Source: Micavibrio sp.
GTDB taxonomy: Bacteria; Pseudomonadota; Alphaproteobacteria; Micavibrionales; Micavibrionaceae
Reading direction: 5' to 3'
DNA length: 64,000 nucleotides
Assembly: GCA_028290825.1 (NCBI GenBank)
Contig: JAQGJB010000015.1
Coordinates: 31,599-95,598 of the forward strand
Below the pieces are notes generated by a model that was not told the DNA's origin, ran no database searches, and was given only the letters and a program-made list of their open reading frames with translations. The position numbers and the translations under genes are program-made. Below are positions 38,083-47,279 of the stretch, piece by piece (positions within the stretch are counted from its first letter, which is position 1; each line of letters opens with the position of its first letter).

Positions 38083-38745
38083 ATGCGAGCACTTCAGCAC
38101 AGATTAAGAGATTCGAATTTTATGCGTAAGGTTCAAGACGCCTGCCACAGCGGTGTTCAGTTGACTGAGCAATTGCGTTTTCTCGGTCGCATGGTGGCGC
38201 ATCCGCGCCGCGTGGGGGCGATTGCGCCGTCCGGCCATGCGCTGGCCGAGGCGATGGTTTCTCAGGTCGATATGTCGCAGCCCGGCCCTGTCCTGGAACT
38301 CGGTCCCGGTTCAGGCGTCATGACACGTGAATTACTGGCGCGCGGCCTTCCGCCGGAGCAATTGACGGTGATCGAGCGCGATCCTGAATTCGCCAAGATT
38401 GTTTCATTGCGCTTTCCCGATGTGAACGTCATTAACGGAGATGCGTTTAAACTGGGTGAACTTCTGACCGGAAAATTTCCGCAAAAATTCAAGGCGATTA
38501 TTTCGGGTATCCCCTTGCTGAATCTACCGGCGGACCGCCGGGGAGAGCTGATTAATACCGCTCTCGACCAACTGGCACCGGGTGCGCCGCTTATCCAGTT
38601 CTCTTACGGGTTCCACAGCCCGGTCGCCGCACCGTCCGGTTCGCGTGTCGAGATGACGACTTTTATCTGGCGTAACCTGCCGCCGGCACGGGTTTGGGTT
38701 TATCGCCGTGACGTTCAACCAAGCCTTGTGAGAGCCAGCGCATGA
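38083..38745 (+). CDS. Phospholipid N-methyltransferase-like SAM methyltransferase
   Basis: VGAIAPSGHALAEAM...GPVLELGPGSGVMTRELLARG...FKAIISGIPLLNLP. Start may be 38083 or 38122. Confidence 0.82.
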   Translation: MRALQHRLRDSNFMRKVQDACHSGVQLTEQLRFLGRMVAHPRRVGAIAPSGHALAEAMVSQVDMSQPGPVLELGPGSGVMTRELLARGLPPEQLTVIERDPEFAKIVSLRFPDVNVINGDAFKLGELLTGKFPQKFKAIISGIPLLNLPADRRGELINTALDQLAPGAPLIQFSYGFHSPVAAPSGSRVEMTTFIWRNLPPARVWVYRRDVQPSLVRASA

Positions 38746-39179
38746 AAAGCCAAAGCGAAGAAATCATCGTCAACAACGCCCTGGCGCAAAAAGGGCCATT
38801 GCTGAAAATCCTGATCGTGGACGACAATATCGAGGCCGCTAAGACGCTTGGCTGGATGATCGAGGCGCTTGGGTATGAGCCGCAGGTGACTTACAGCGCG
38901 GGTGAGGCCCTGGAAAAAGCGCGCGTATTTTTGCCACATGTGATCCTGATGGATATCGGGATGCCTGGAATGAACGGGTATGAGCTCTGCCAGACGCTCA
39001 AACAATCGCCAGATTTCCGCCGCACGGTGTTTATCGCCCAGACGGGATGGGACCCGGACAAGAACGAGGCCATTTCGAAAGAGGCCGGGTTCGATCACTA
39101 TCTGGTGAAGCCGGTCAGCCTGAAGACCCTCGAAGAACTCCTCGCTAAGACCACGGCCGGTTTTAACGACGATCAGTAA
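38742..39179 (+). CDS. Single-domain response regulator (receiver)
   Basis: KILIVDDNIEAAKTLGWMIEALGYEPQV...VILMDIGMPGMNGYEL...YLVKPVSLKTL; ATGA overlap with preceding gene. Confidence 0.92.
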   Translation: MKSQSEEIIVNNALAQKGPLLKILIVDDNIEAAKTLGWMIEALGYEPQVTYSAGEALEKARVFLPHVILMDIGMPGMNGYELCQTLKQSPDFRRTVFIAQTGWDPDKNEAISKEAGFDHYLVKPVSLKTLEELLAKTTAGFNDDQ

Positions 39180-40048
39180 TCAGGAGGTAGCGGAACGTAT
39201 TCCGTTTCATCGCCGGGAATTTTCCCAAAGCGCCCTTCCTGCCAGTCGTGCTTGGCCTGTTCGATCCTTTCGCGTGAGGTCGAGACGAAATTCCACCAGA
39301 TAAAGCGCTTCTCCGGTAACGGCTCGCCCCCCAGTAAAATAATATGGGCGTCGCTGTCGGCCTCCAGTCTCACCTGACCGTCCGGCATGAAGACCGGCAG
39401 GGTCAGCGGTTCGATCACCGTATTGCCGACGCGGACGCGCCCAGCAATCACATAGACGGCGCGTTCGGTATAGTTTTCCGGGAGCTCGAGCTTGCTTCCC
39501 GGCTGCATCCTGGCTTCGACGTAGAAAAGCGGACTATAGGTCGTTACCGGTGATAAGGAACCGTAAGCTTCGCCAGCGATGATTTTCAGTTGCACGCCGT
39601 TGCGTTCGGCCAGAGGCAGCACCTCACGGCCATGATGAAAAAACTCCGCACCTTTTTCTTCGCATTCTTTTGGCAGGGCGACCCAGCTTTGCAGGCCGTG
39701 AACCCTATGCAGGTGGGTGCGCTCCGCCGCGCCGGTGCGTTCGGAATGAGAGATACCGCTGCCCGCTGTCATCCAGTTGACATCGCCGGGCGTGATAAGC
39801 TGGTTCGAGCCAAGGGTATCGCGGTGAATGATTTCACCATCGAAAAGGTAGGTGACGGTCGCCAGGCCGATATGCGGATGGGGGCGGACATCCATCCCCT
39901 CGCCTATGCCAAGCTCCGCCGGGCCCATGTGATCGAGGAAGATAAAAGGTCCGACCATGCGGCGGTTGCGGTAGGGCAACAGACGGTGAACCCGGAACGT
40001 GCCAATATCGGCCTCACGCGCGGGAATGGTCAGTTCGATCAGGGACAT
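39173..40048 (-). CDS. Pirin family protein
   Basis: FIFLDHMGPAELGIGEGMDVRPHPHIGLATVTYLFDGEIIHRDTLG...MTAGSGISHSER. Confidence 0.95.
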   Translation of the reverse strand: MSLIELTIPAREADIGTFRVHRLLPYRNRRMVGPFIFLDHMGPAELGIGEGMDVRPHPHIGLATVTYLFDGEIIHRDTLGSNQLITPGDVNWMTAGSGISHSERTGAAERTHLHRVHGLQSWVALPKECEEKGAEFFHHGREVLPLAERNGVQLKIIAGEAYGSLSPVTTYSPLFYVEARMQPGSKLELPENYTERAVYVIAGRVRVGNTVIEPLTLPVFMPDGQVRLEADSDAHIILLGGEPLPEKRFIWWNFVSTSRERIEQAKHDWQEGRFGKIPGDETEYVPLPPDY

Positions 40049-40113
40049 TGCTTTCTCCGGATGATGGCCTAAACTTCAGGGGTCACCTTAAACCTGAAAC
40101 AGGATTTTGCAAA

Positions 40114-40518
40114 ATGGCCGAAAATCTGCGCACCGCCCATGTCAGTGAGAACGGTGAAAGCGCGTTCGGCGTCGACATCACAGTTTCGGGGTTTGAAATT
40201 AAAGGCGATGAGCCGATTGAAAGCGGTGGCGGAAACCTGGGTCCTGCGCCGTATGACATCCTGCTGGCGGCGCTTGGAGAATGCACGTGCATGACGGTGC
40301 GCTGGTACGCAAGGCAGCAGAACTGGCCACTCGAAAAAGTCGAAGTCATCCTCACCCACCACAAAGAGGGGCGCACCGATCATTTCACGAAGGATATCAG
40401 CCTTTACGGCGATTCACTGAGTGGCGAGCAGCGCGAAAAATTAATCGAAATTGCCGCCAAATGCCCGGTACAGCGGACACTTGAAGGCACACCCGTGATC
40501 GCCACACACAAAGCCTAG
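40114..40518 (+). CDS. OsmC family protein
   Basis: GGGNLGPAPYDILLAALGECTCMTVRWYARQQNWPLEKVEVILTH; start at ATG 40114. Confidence 0.9.
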   Translation: MAENLRTAHVSENGESAFGVDITVSGFEIKGDEPIESGGGNLGPAPYDILLAALGECTCMTVRWYARQQNWPLEKVEVILTHHKEGRTDHFTKDISLYGDSLSGEQREKLIEIAAKCPVQRTLEGTPVIATHKA

Positions 40519-42110
40519 TGCGCGGCCTGCGCCGCTTCTTTTGCGGCGGCAGCGTTAGGGCGGTTCATCGGCAGGAACAAGGCCGCAATCAAACCAAAGG
40601 CCACTAGCATTGCCAGGAAAAAGAATGAGTCCGCATAGGCGAGGATCGAGGCCTGGCTAAGCAGTTCTTTATAGATCTGCCCTGTCGCCTGCGATCCGGC
40701 GGCGGCCTGTGGCAGGCCATGGGCCATGGCGTTAGCGGTCAGGCTCTGCAGCGTGCCCTCATAGACAGGATCACCCGGGACAAGCCGGTCCACCAGATGG
40801 CTCTGATGAACCTGGGAATGGCGGGCGAGATAGGTGGTGACGAGGGCGATGCCGACGCTGCCGCCAAGGTTACGGGAGAGCGAAAACAGAGCCGACGCCT
40901 TGGTGCTTTTTTCCTTTGGCACTTTCATGAAGGCCAGTGTGCTGACCGGGATGAACAGGAACGGGATGCCGATCATCTGAATAGCGCGCAGCCAGACGAA
41001 GGTATTATAATTTGAATCGAGGTTGATATAGATCGAGGTGAGATAGCAGCCGATTCCACAGGCGCTTAAGCCAAGAAGCACAAGATAACGCGCCGGAACA
41101 CGCGATACCAATTGGCCAGAGACAGGCATCAGCAACAGAACGAAGACAGCGCCTGGCGACAGGATCAGGCCCGCCATGGTTGCGTTATAACCAAACAGGC
41201 TCTGCACCATGATGGGCAGCAATGCAGAGGAACTGTAGAGCACGAAGCCGGTAATAAAGATAAGGATCGAGCCGAGGCCGAAGCTGCGGTTGGCAAGAAG
41301 TTTCAGATCAACCACCGGGTCTTCGCGTTTCAACAGCCAGATCACGGCGGCGATCAGTGTCGAACCACTGAGCACGGCGAAGAAAATGATGAAACTGCTG
41401 TCGAACCAGTCTTCCTGCTGCCCTTTATCAAGGACGATCTGCAGCGTGCCGAGGCCGATGGCGACGAGGGCCAGGCCAATATAGTCGATTTTTTTCAGGC
41501 CCTGCGCCATGGCGTGCGCAGGATCGCGAACCATCTGGCTGACCAGGGTGAATGCGAGGATGCCGACCGGGATATTGATGTAGAAAATCCACCGCCAGCT
41601 GAAATTATCGGTGATGAGGCCGCCGAGTGTGGGGCCGAGGATTGGCGCGACGATCAGGGTCACGCCAGTCAGGCCGAAGACCGCGCCGCGTTTTTCCGGC
41701 GGGAAGGAATCCATGATAATCGCCTGTTGGGTCGGTTGCAGGCCGCCACCGGCCAGGCCTTGGATCATCCGGAAGACGATCAGCATGGGCAGCGAGGTGG
41801 AAATGGCGCACATAAAAGAAGCGAAAGTGAAACCGGCAATGCACAGCAGGAAAAATTTCTTCCGCCCGATCACACCGGAAAGCCAACCGGAAAGTGGTAG
41901 GATGATGCCGTTCGCAACCAGATAGGAGGTCAGAACCCAGGTGCTTTCATCCTGCGACGCGGCGAGGGAACCGGCGATGTGGGAGAGTGACACGTTGGTG
42001 ATGGTCGTATCCAGCACCTCCATGAATGTAGCCAGAGACACCACCACGGCAATGAGCCAGGGGTTAAAGGTCTTTTGTTCCGGCGCGGTGAACGTGGCGG
42101 TGTCAGTCAT
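40515..42110 (-). CDS. emrB: DHA2-family MFS multidrug transporter (EmrB-like)
   Basis: FMEVLDTTITNVSLSHIAGSLAASQDESTWVLTSYLVANGIILPLSGWL; 14-TM-like hydrophobicity. Confidence 0.92.
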   Translation of the reverse strand: MTDTATFTAPEQKTFNPWLIAVVVSLATFMEVLDTTITNVSLSHIAGSLAASQDESTWVLTSYLVANGIILPLSGWLSGVIGRKKFFLLCIAGFTFASFMCAISTSLPMLIVFRMIQGLAGGGLQPTQQAIIMDSFPPEKRGAVFGLTGVTLIVAPILGPTLGGLITDNFSWRWIFYINIPVGILAFTLVSQMVRDPAHAMAQGLKKIDYIGLALVAIGLGTLQIVLDKGQQEDWFDSSFIIFFAVLSGSTLIAAVIWLLKREDPVVDLKLLANRSFGLGSILIFITGFVLYSSSALLPIMVQSLFGYNATMAGLILSPGAVFVLLLMPVSGQLVSRVPARYLVLLGLSACGIGCYLTSIYINLDSNYNTFVWLRAIQMIGIPFLFIPVSTLAFMKVPKEKSTKASALFSLSRNLGGSVGIALVTTYLARHSQVHQSHLVDRLVPGDPVYEGTLQSLTANAMAHGLPQAAAGSQATGQIYKELLSQASILAYADSFFFLAMLVAFGLIAALFLPMNRPNAAAAKEAAQAAH

Positions 42111-43162
42111 TATTGCACATGGACGATCGGTTCAACGGACATGCCCGGGCCGATCGAAAGCTCTGCCCCCGGTTTATCGACGAACACGATCTTGACCGGT
42201 ACACGCTGGACAATCTTCACGAAGTTTCCAGTGGCATTTTCGGCCGGGAACATGCTGAAACGCGATCCGGTGCCGTACTGGATACTGTCAACCTTGCCGC
42301 GGTAGGTTTTTCCGTGGAAAGCGTCGATTTTAATATCCACCGGCTGGCCGGGTTTCATTTCGGACAATTGCGTTTCCTTGTAGTTGGCGACAACCCAGAA
42401 ATCGTCGCTGACCAGCGCCATTAATTGCTGGCCGGGTTGAAGGTATGCGCCCTGCTCCACCGTGCGGCGGGTAACGCGGCCATCTTCCGGCGCATAAACA
42501 ATAGTGTCGTTCAAGTTGTTCTGCGCGTTTTCAAGTGTCGCCTTGGCACGGTCAACCGCTGCGGCAAGCTGGGTCACTTCGGCTTCGGAGGCGGCAATCG
42601 TATCGGGTGCGGTATTTGCGGTTTTCAGTTTCGCCATGGCATCGTCATAGCGGGAATGGGCCGCGCGTTCGGCGGCGACGGCATCATCAAGGCTCTGGCG
42701 GCTGCGCGCCGTATCGTCGAGGCTTTGCAGGCGCTTCATTGTCTTGGTGGCATTGGCCCATTCGGATTGCGCCAGGGCGACCTGCGACTGGGCGGAGGCA
42801 AGGTTGGACGGAGCGGAGACGGAAGTGTTGGCATGATTGTGTTTGCCTGCGACAAGGCGGGCCTCAGCCGCAGCCAGATCGGCCTGGGCCTGGGAGACGG
42901 CAACCTTGTAATCGCGCGGATCGATTTTGAGGATGACATCACCCTTCTTCACATGCTGGTTGTCCTTGACCGCAAGTTCGACGACATAGCCGCCGACTTT
43001 CGGTGCGATTGGGATGATGTGCGCCTCGATCGTTGCGTCATCGGTTTTTTCTTCGTCGCGGGTGGACCAGATATGAAAGCCAGCCCCCGCCACGATCGCC
43101 AGAATGACGAGAATGATAATGAAACTTTTTCCGGAGTGTTTCGATCCAGGTGCCTTGGCCAT
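42110..43162 (-). CDS. emrA: HlyD-family efflux periplasmic adaptor (EmrA-like)
   Basis: N-terminal TM, DDATIEAHIIPIAPKVGGYVVELAVKDNQHVKKGDVILKIDPRDY, APEDGRVTRRTVEQGAYLQPGQQL. Confidence 0.92.
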   Translation of the reverse strand: MAKAPGSKHSGKSFIIILVILAIVAGAGFHIWSTRDEEKTDDATIEAHIIPIAPKVGGYVVELAVKDNQHVKKGDVILKIDPRDYKVAVSQAQADLAAAEARLVAGKHNHANTSVSAPSNLASAQSQVALAQSEWANATKTMKRLQSLDDTARSRQSLDDAVAAERAAHSRYDDAMAKLKTANTAPDTIAASEAEVTQLAAAVDRAKATLENAQNNLNDTIVYAPEDGRVTRRTVEQGAYLQPGQQLMALVSDDFWVVANYKETQLSEMKPGQPVDIKIDAFHGKTYRGKVDSIQYGTGSRFSMFPAENATGNFVKIVQRVPVKIVFVDKPGAELSIGPGMSVEPIVHVQ

Positions 43163-43173
43163 TGCTTTTCCTT

Positions 43174-43188
43174 ACTAAACGGTTTAGT
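43174..43188. promoter_or_regulatory. Candidate TetR operator, 15-bp palindrome ACTAAAC-G-GTTTAGT
   Basis: Perfect inverted repeat in the emrA/tetR divergent promoter region; partly repeated by adjacent TTTAGTA. Confidence 0.75.
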
Positions 43189-43203
43189 TTAGTATATGTG
43201 CGA

Positions 43204-43818
43204 ATGCGAAAGGAAGTCAAGATGGCGCAGGCATCAAAACGTGAAAATATTTTAGAGGCAGCCGGGATTCTGTTTATGAATCAAGGGTTTCAGTCTGTGA
43301 GCATGGATCAGATCGCGGCAGCTGTGCCAGTTTCGAAGCCGACGCTTTATGCGCATTTTAAGGATAAAAGAGAGCTATTCAGCGCGGTTATCAGCGCCAG
43401 ATGTGCAGTTTTCATCTCTTCCCTGCAGGCCGGGGTAGAGGCCGGAAAAACGCCGGAACAGGCGCTTTATAATTTTGCCCGCGATTTCCTCGACGTTACG
43501 TTGGCCAAGGAATCCCTGCAGTTTCACCGTACGATGGTCGGAGAGAGCGTGACCTTCCCCGAGATGGCGGAATTGTTTTATGAAACCGGGCCGTTACAGG
43601 TCAAAAAAGTTCTGCAAAATTACTTTGATACGCTTAATCAGAAGAAGATCGTTCTGATTGACGACACGGCCCTTGCCGCCGATATTTTCCTCAGCATGGT
43701 AAAGGGGCATACGCACCTGAAATGCCTTCTGGGTATTACCAAAGATGTGCCAGCCGAAGAACGCGACTTCATTGCGCGCGAAACCGTGCGCTTTTTTATC
43801 AAAGGTTACAGCGTGTAA
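43204..43818 (+). CDS. TetR-family transcriptional regulator
   Basis: ENILEAAGILFMNQGFQSVSMDQIAAAVPVSKPTLYAHFKDKRELFSAVI HTH. Start 43204 or 43222. Confidence 0.92.
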   Translation: MRKEVKMAQASKRENILEAAGILFMNQGFQSVSMDQIAAAVPVSKPTLYAHFKDKRELFSAVISARCAVFISSLQAGVEAGKTPEQALYNFARDFLDVTLAKESLQFHRTMVGESVTFPEMAELFYETGPLQVKKVLQNYFDTLNQKKIVLIDDTALAADIFLSMVKGHTHLKCLLGITKDVPAEERDFIARETVRFFIKGYSV

Positions 43819-43822
43819 AACG

Positions 43823-44221
43823 CTAACGCTTTTTCTTACCACCGCCGCAGGGATAATTGGAATAGAGCGCCATCAGGACGGCAGGCGCGGCAACAAAGGC
43901 ATCGTGTTGCGCGTTCTTTTCGAGGTATAGCAAAACCTTTACATGGATTTCATTCAGCGTCACCGTTTCCGGGATACAGAAATCAATCGCCGGTGCGATT
44001 TTCATCGAGCGCAGCATATTGTGGTAATCAATGACACCGGAGATATAAGACTGGCACGCGGCATGCGCACCGGGGGCGGTTTCATTGCCATTATCATCGA
44101 CACTGCAGATTTTCATCAGATAAGCGCCGGAAAAACGCGCGGCCTGTGCCTGCGGCATCGCATAGAAAAGGCCGCATAGCGTCAGGATCGCTATCGTCAG
44201 AACGTTACGCAGGCGGACCAA
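43823..44221 (-). CDS. Secreted Rap1a/Tai-domain-like protein
   Basis: Signal peptide; YLMKICSVDDNGNE...HAACQSYISGVIDYHNMLRSM...IDFCIPETVTLNEIHVKVLLYLEKN...FVAAPAVLMALYSNYPC: four conserved-looking Cys and GVIDYH core. Confidence 0.65.
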   Translation of the reverse strand: MVRLRNVLTIAILTLCGLFYAMPQAQAARFSGAYLMKICSVDDNGNETAPGAHAACQSYISGVIDYHNMLRSMKIAPAIDFCIPETVTLNEIHVKVLLYLEKNAQHDAFVAAPAVLMALYSNYPCGGGKKKR

Positions 44222-44222
44222 G

Positions 44223-45599
44223 CTAATCTTTCCTGCCCACTTTTAACTGCTGCAGCATTGCGAACGGGGAATCGCCGGTTTTCGGGGCATGAACTTCGAG
44301 AACGACCTTGTCCTCGCGCGCATCGCCGCCCTTCAGGCGGTCGTTACGGTCGCGTGGTTTCCGGTCGCGCGGGTTGTCACGCTGGCCATCACGCGGGCGG
44401 GAATCTTTTTCCTTCGGACGGTCGTTGTTCTGCTGGGTTTTGCGTTGCTGCCTTGCATCTTCGCGGGCCTTGTCGCGTTCGCGGATCGCAGCCAGCTCCT
44501 CTTCGCTCAGCTTTTCAAAAGGCGGCGGGGTTTTGACTTTAGGCGCACGGCGCGGACCGCGTGGTGCGCGGGCTTTTTCGGACTCACCGGCCTTGCCACG
44601 TTTCAGGCGGAAGGTTGCGAGGTCTGGCTTTACCGGAGCGGTAGAAATTGCAGGCGTGGCCGCGGTGTCCGCCGGAGTGGCTTCGGTGGTGACCTCAGGG
44701 GTCACTTCTCCTGCTGTCGCCTCAGCCGGGGTTTCTTCCGCGACAGGTTCAACTGCCGGTTCCGCGATGGCTTCGACGGCCGCTTCGGATGGCGCTTCGG
44801 CGGCTGCTTCTTCGGATTTCGGAGCTTCTGCCTTGTCTTCAAGCTTCTTGTGGCCCATTGCCTCAAGCACTTTATAGAGATCGGGAATGGAGGAGCCGAG
44901 CCATTCGGCCATTTTGTGTGTGGCTTTGAATTTTCCGTCCTTGGCGTTGTCGTAGACGGCGCAGATCAGGCGGTCGAGCATATCAACACGGATGGCGCGG
45001 CCACCATAGACAGGATAACCGATAGCGCGCTGATAAACGGGATCGATCTCCGTCTCGTCAACGATGACGGAAACAACGCCGTCCTTCGGCACAGGCGCAG
45101 GCAGAACGCGGTCGTTCCACAGCCACCACAACAGCGCACGCAGGCGGATGGCGGCGGGCTTGTTCAGTTCCGGCACGAAGACCAGGATAGGGCCGAGGCG
45201 CACGTGACGCTGGCGCAGGGCCTTACGCATTTCCGCATCGAGCGCGGCGATTTCGGTTTCGATTTCCGCGCGTGGGATAATACCGAGGGCGAGATAAACT
45301 TTCTGCGCGATATCCTTGGTCGGACCTTCGATCCCTTCGGCATTCAGGCCGACTAGTTTTTCGAGAGTGGTGATGATGTGCTGGCCCAGCCAGTTCTTGA
45401 CGAAGATGGAAACGTCGTCGCGTTCCTGCCCTTCGAGTGCTTCGCTCTCGATCAGCTCAATCCCCGGGGTCAGTGCGGAACTGCCCTTCGTGATCTTTGC
45501 GACGGGAATACCCGGCATCGGGTTGGTGGCATCTTTCTGCCACAGTATCTGTCCATCATCCTGAAGGCGCAGTTGTTTGGGCTGGGAATTTAAAATCAT
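44223..45599 (-). CDS. Protein resembling only the C-terminal region of alphaproteobacterial SUV3/Mgps12-like helicases; charged tail
   Basis: MRKALRQRHVRLGPILVFVPELNKPAAIRLRALLWWLWNDRVLPAPVPKDGVVS...IGYPVYGGRAIRVDMLDRL...EWLGSSIPDLYKVLEAMGHKK; no Walker motifs anywhere in this ORF. Confidence 0.55.
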   Translation of the reverse strand: MILNSQPKQLRLQDDGQILWQKDATNPMPGIPVAKITKGSSALTPGIELIESEALEGQERDDVSIFVKNWLGQHIITTLEKLVGLNAEGIEGPTKDIAQKVYLALGIIPRAEIETEIAALDAEMRKALRQRHVRLGPILVFVPELNKPAAIRLRALLWWLWNDRVLPAPVPKDGVVSVIVDETEIDPVYQRAIGYPVYGGRAIRVDMLDRLICAVYDNAKDGKFKATHKMAEWLGSSIPDLYKVLEAMGHKKLEDKAEAPKSEEAAAEAPSEAAVEAIAEPAVEPVAEETPAEATAGEVTPEVTTEATPADTAATPAISTAPVKPDLATFRLKRGKAGESEKARAPRGPRRAPKVKTPPPFEKLSEEELAAIRERDKAREDARQQRKTQQNNDRPKEKDSRPRDGQRDNPRDRKPRDRNDRLKGGDAREDKVVLEVHAPKTGDSPFAMLQQLKVGRKD

Positions 45600-45740
45600 A
45601 GCGACTCACAATGTTTGCTGATGGCGGCACTATAGCGTTTCCATAGATAATTGGAAACGATAAACGCTGGTCGCCGGGGGCGTTTTTTGTTAATTTTTGC
45701 CCTATATCCTTCCGAGAGACGATTATATGAAAGGCCTGCC

Positions 45741-47279
45741 ATGACCCGGATCATCCTGACCATGCTGTTTGCGTTGCTGAGCTTCACCGCGCCAGCCAAA
45801 GCGGCCATTGACGCCAAGGGCGCGGCCCATCTGAAAACCGTGTTTACCCAGTACCTGGATGACCGGAAAGCGGCGATGAAAGCCAGCAGACGGGAGTTGC
45901 GGACAGAAGGCCCACTGACCGTCGAACCGGCGGGAAGTTATTATGCGATTACGATGCCGCATATTTCCCTGATTAATGCCGATGGCACATCGACCGATGT
46001 TGGTATTTTCGCGATCAATGCCCTGCCCGGCGACAGGGCGAATGAATGGAAGCTCACCCTCGCCTCGCCCACGCCGATCACAGGATACGGGATCGACAAG
46101 CAGCCGCGTTTCCGCACGACCATCGGCGGCCAGACTTTCAACGGGATATGGAACGAGACAATTCAGACTTTTACCAAGCTGGACGCGCAATACCTGAACA
46201 TTGTCGTCAACCAAATTCAGGATGGCATTGTGATAAAAGTGCCGAAGACGACCATCATCTATAACCTGACGCCTTCCGGCGACGGAAAAACCTGGTCCGG
46301 GCCCCTGAAATACGAGATGACCGATATTCAGGCATTGCGCCGGGGGGAGACAACACCTTCGCGCATCGGCAGGTTTTCCATGGCGATGAATGTCAGGGAT
46401 TTTGATCCGGCACAGGGAACCGCCTATCAGAAGAAAATCGCCACACTGAATACCGGCAAGGTCACAACCGAGCAGTTACCGGGTATTTATGCGGCGTTTT
46501 TTGATTTCATCGGATCGTCGTGGTCGGGATTTGATTCCAAAATAACGGTCGATAGCATTGCGCTGGCCCAACCGCCGGACAGCGGCAAGCCCGCAGGGAT
46601 GATTAATCTGGGGCAGGCCGCCGTGAAGTTCGATATGGAAGGGTTCAAGACAGGTGCGGTGAAATCGCACCTGAACGTCGGCTATGACGGGCTTTCCTTC
46701 AAGCCGCCGCAGCCGGGTATGAGCGATACGGTTCCCGCCCATCTTGCGCTGGACATGGTGGCGGACAAGCTTCCCCTGAAGGAGCTCACAGCACTTGCGG
46801 TCAAGAATATCCTCCCCGAGACGGCGACGCCGGAGGCAAAGCGCGCCGCAGGGATGGAACTGGCCAGGATGATTCCGGAATTACTGACGCAAGCGGGAAC
46901 GACGGTCAAGGTTTCGGATTCATCGTTCGGCAATGCGACATATAATGTGCTGATGAACGGATTGCTGAACGCCGATGTGAAATCATTATACGGTGCGCGC
47001 GGCAAGATGAAGCTGGAGGCGAAGGGCGTTGATCAGTTGCTGAAAGCCATGCAGACGCAGATGAAAGATCCGAAACTTTCCGCGCAGGCACAGGCCGGTT
47101 TGCAGAAGGCTTATGTGGTGATGATGGTCGTCAACGGCGTCGGACAGCAGGACAAGGCAACGGGGATGCGCGTTTATGATCTCGAGCTGACCCCGGAGGG
47201 GAAGGTGATGATGAACGGTCAGGATTTATCGTTGCTGATTGCGCTGGCGCAGGCGGCTGCGCCGAAGCCGAAGCGTTAA
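45741..47279 (+). CDS. Secreted/periplasmic hypothetical protein
   Basis: Signal peptide MTRIILTMLFALLSFTAPAKA; 512-aa body without recognised domain; start at 45741. Confidence 0.7.
   Translation: MTRIILTMLFALLSFTAPAKAAIDAKGAAHLKTVFTQYLDDRKAAMKASRRELRTEGPLTVEPAGSYYAITMPHISLINADGTSTDVGIFAINALPGDRANEWKLTLASPTPITGYGIDKQPRFRTTIGGQTFNGIWNETIQTFTKLDAQYLNIVVNQIQDGIVIKVPKTTIIYNLTPSGDGKTWSGPLKYEMTDIQALRRGETTPSRIGRFSMAMNVRDFDPAQGTAYQKKIATLNTGKVTTEQLPGIYAAFFDFIGSSWSGFDSKITVDSIALAQPPDSGKPAGMINLGQAAVKFDMEGFKTGAVKSHLNVGYDGLSFKPPQPGMSDTVPAHLALDMVADKLPLKELTALAVKNILPETATPEAKRAAGMELARMIPELLTQAGTTVKVSDSSFGNATYNVLMNGLLNADVKSLYGARGKMKLEAKGVDQLLKAMQTQMKDPKLSAQAQAGLQKAYVVMMVVNGVGQQDKATGMRVYDLELTPEGKVMMNGQDLSLLIALAQAAAPKPKR

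Noticed and set aside
44289-45356. 355-aa ORF opposite the helicase-associated gene
   Set aside because: Gly/Arg/Phe-rich shadow of an Ala/Glu-rich tail.
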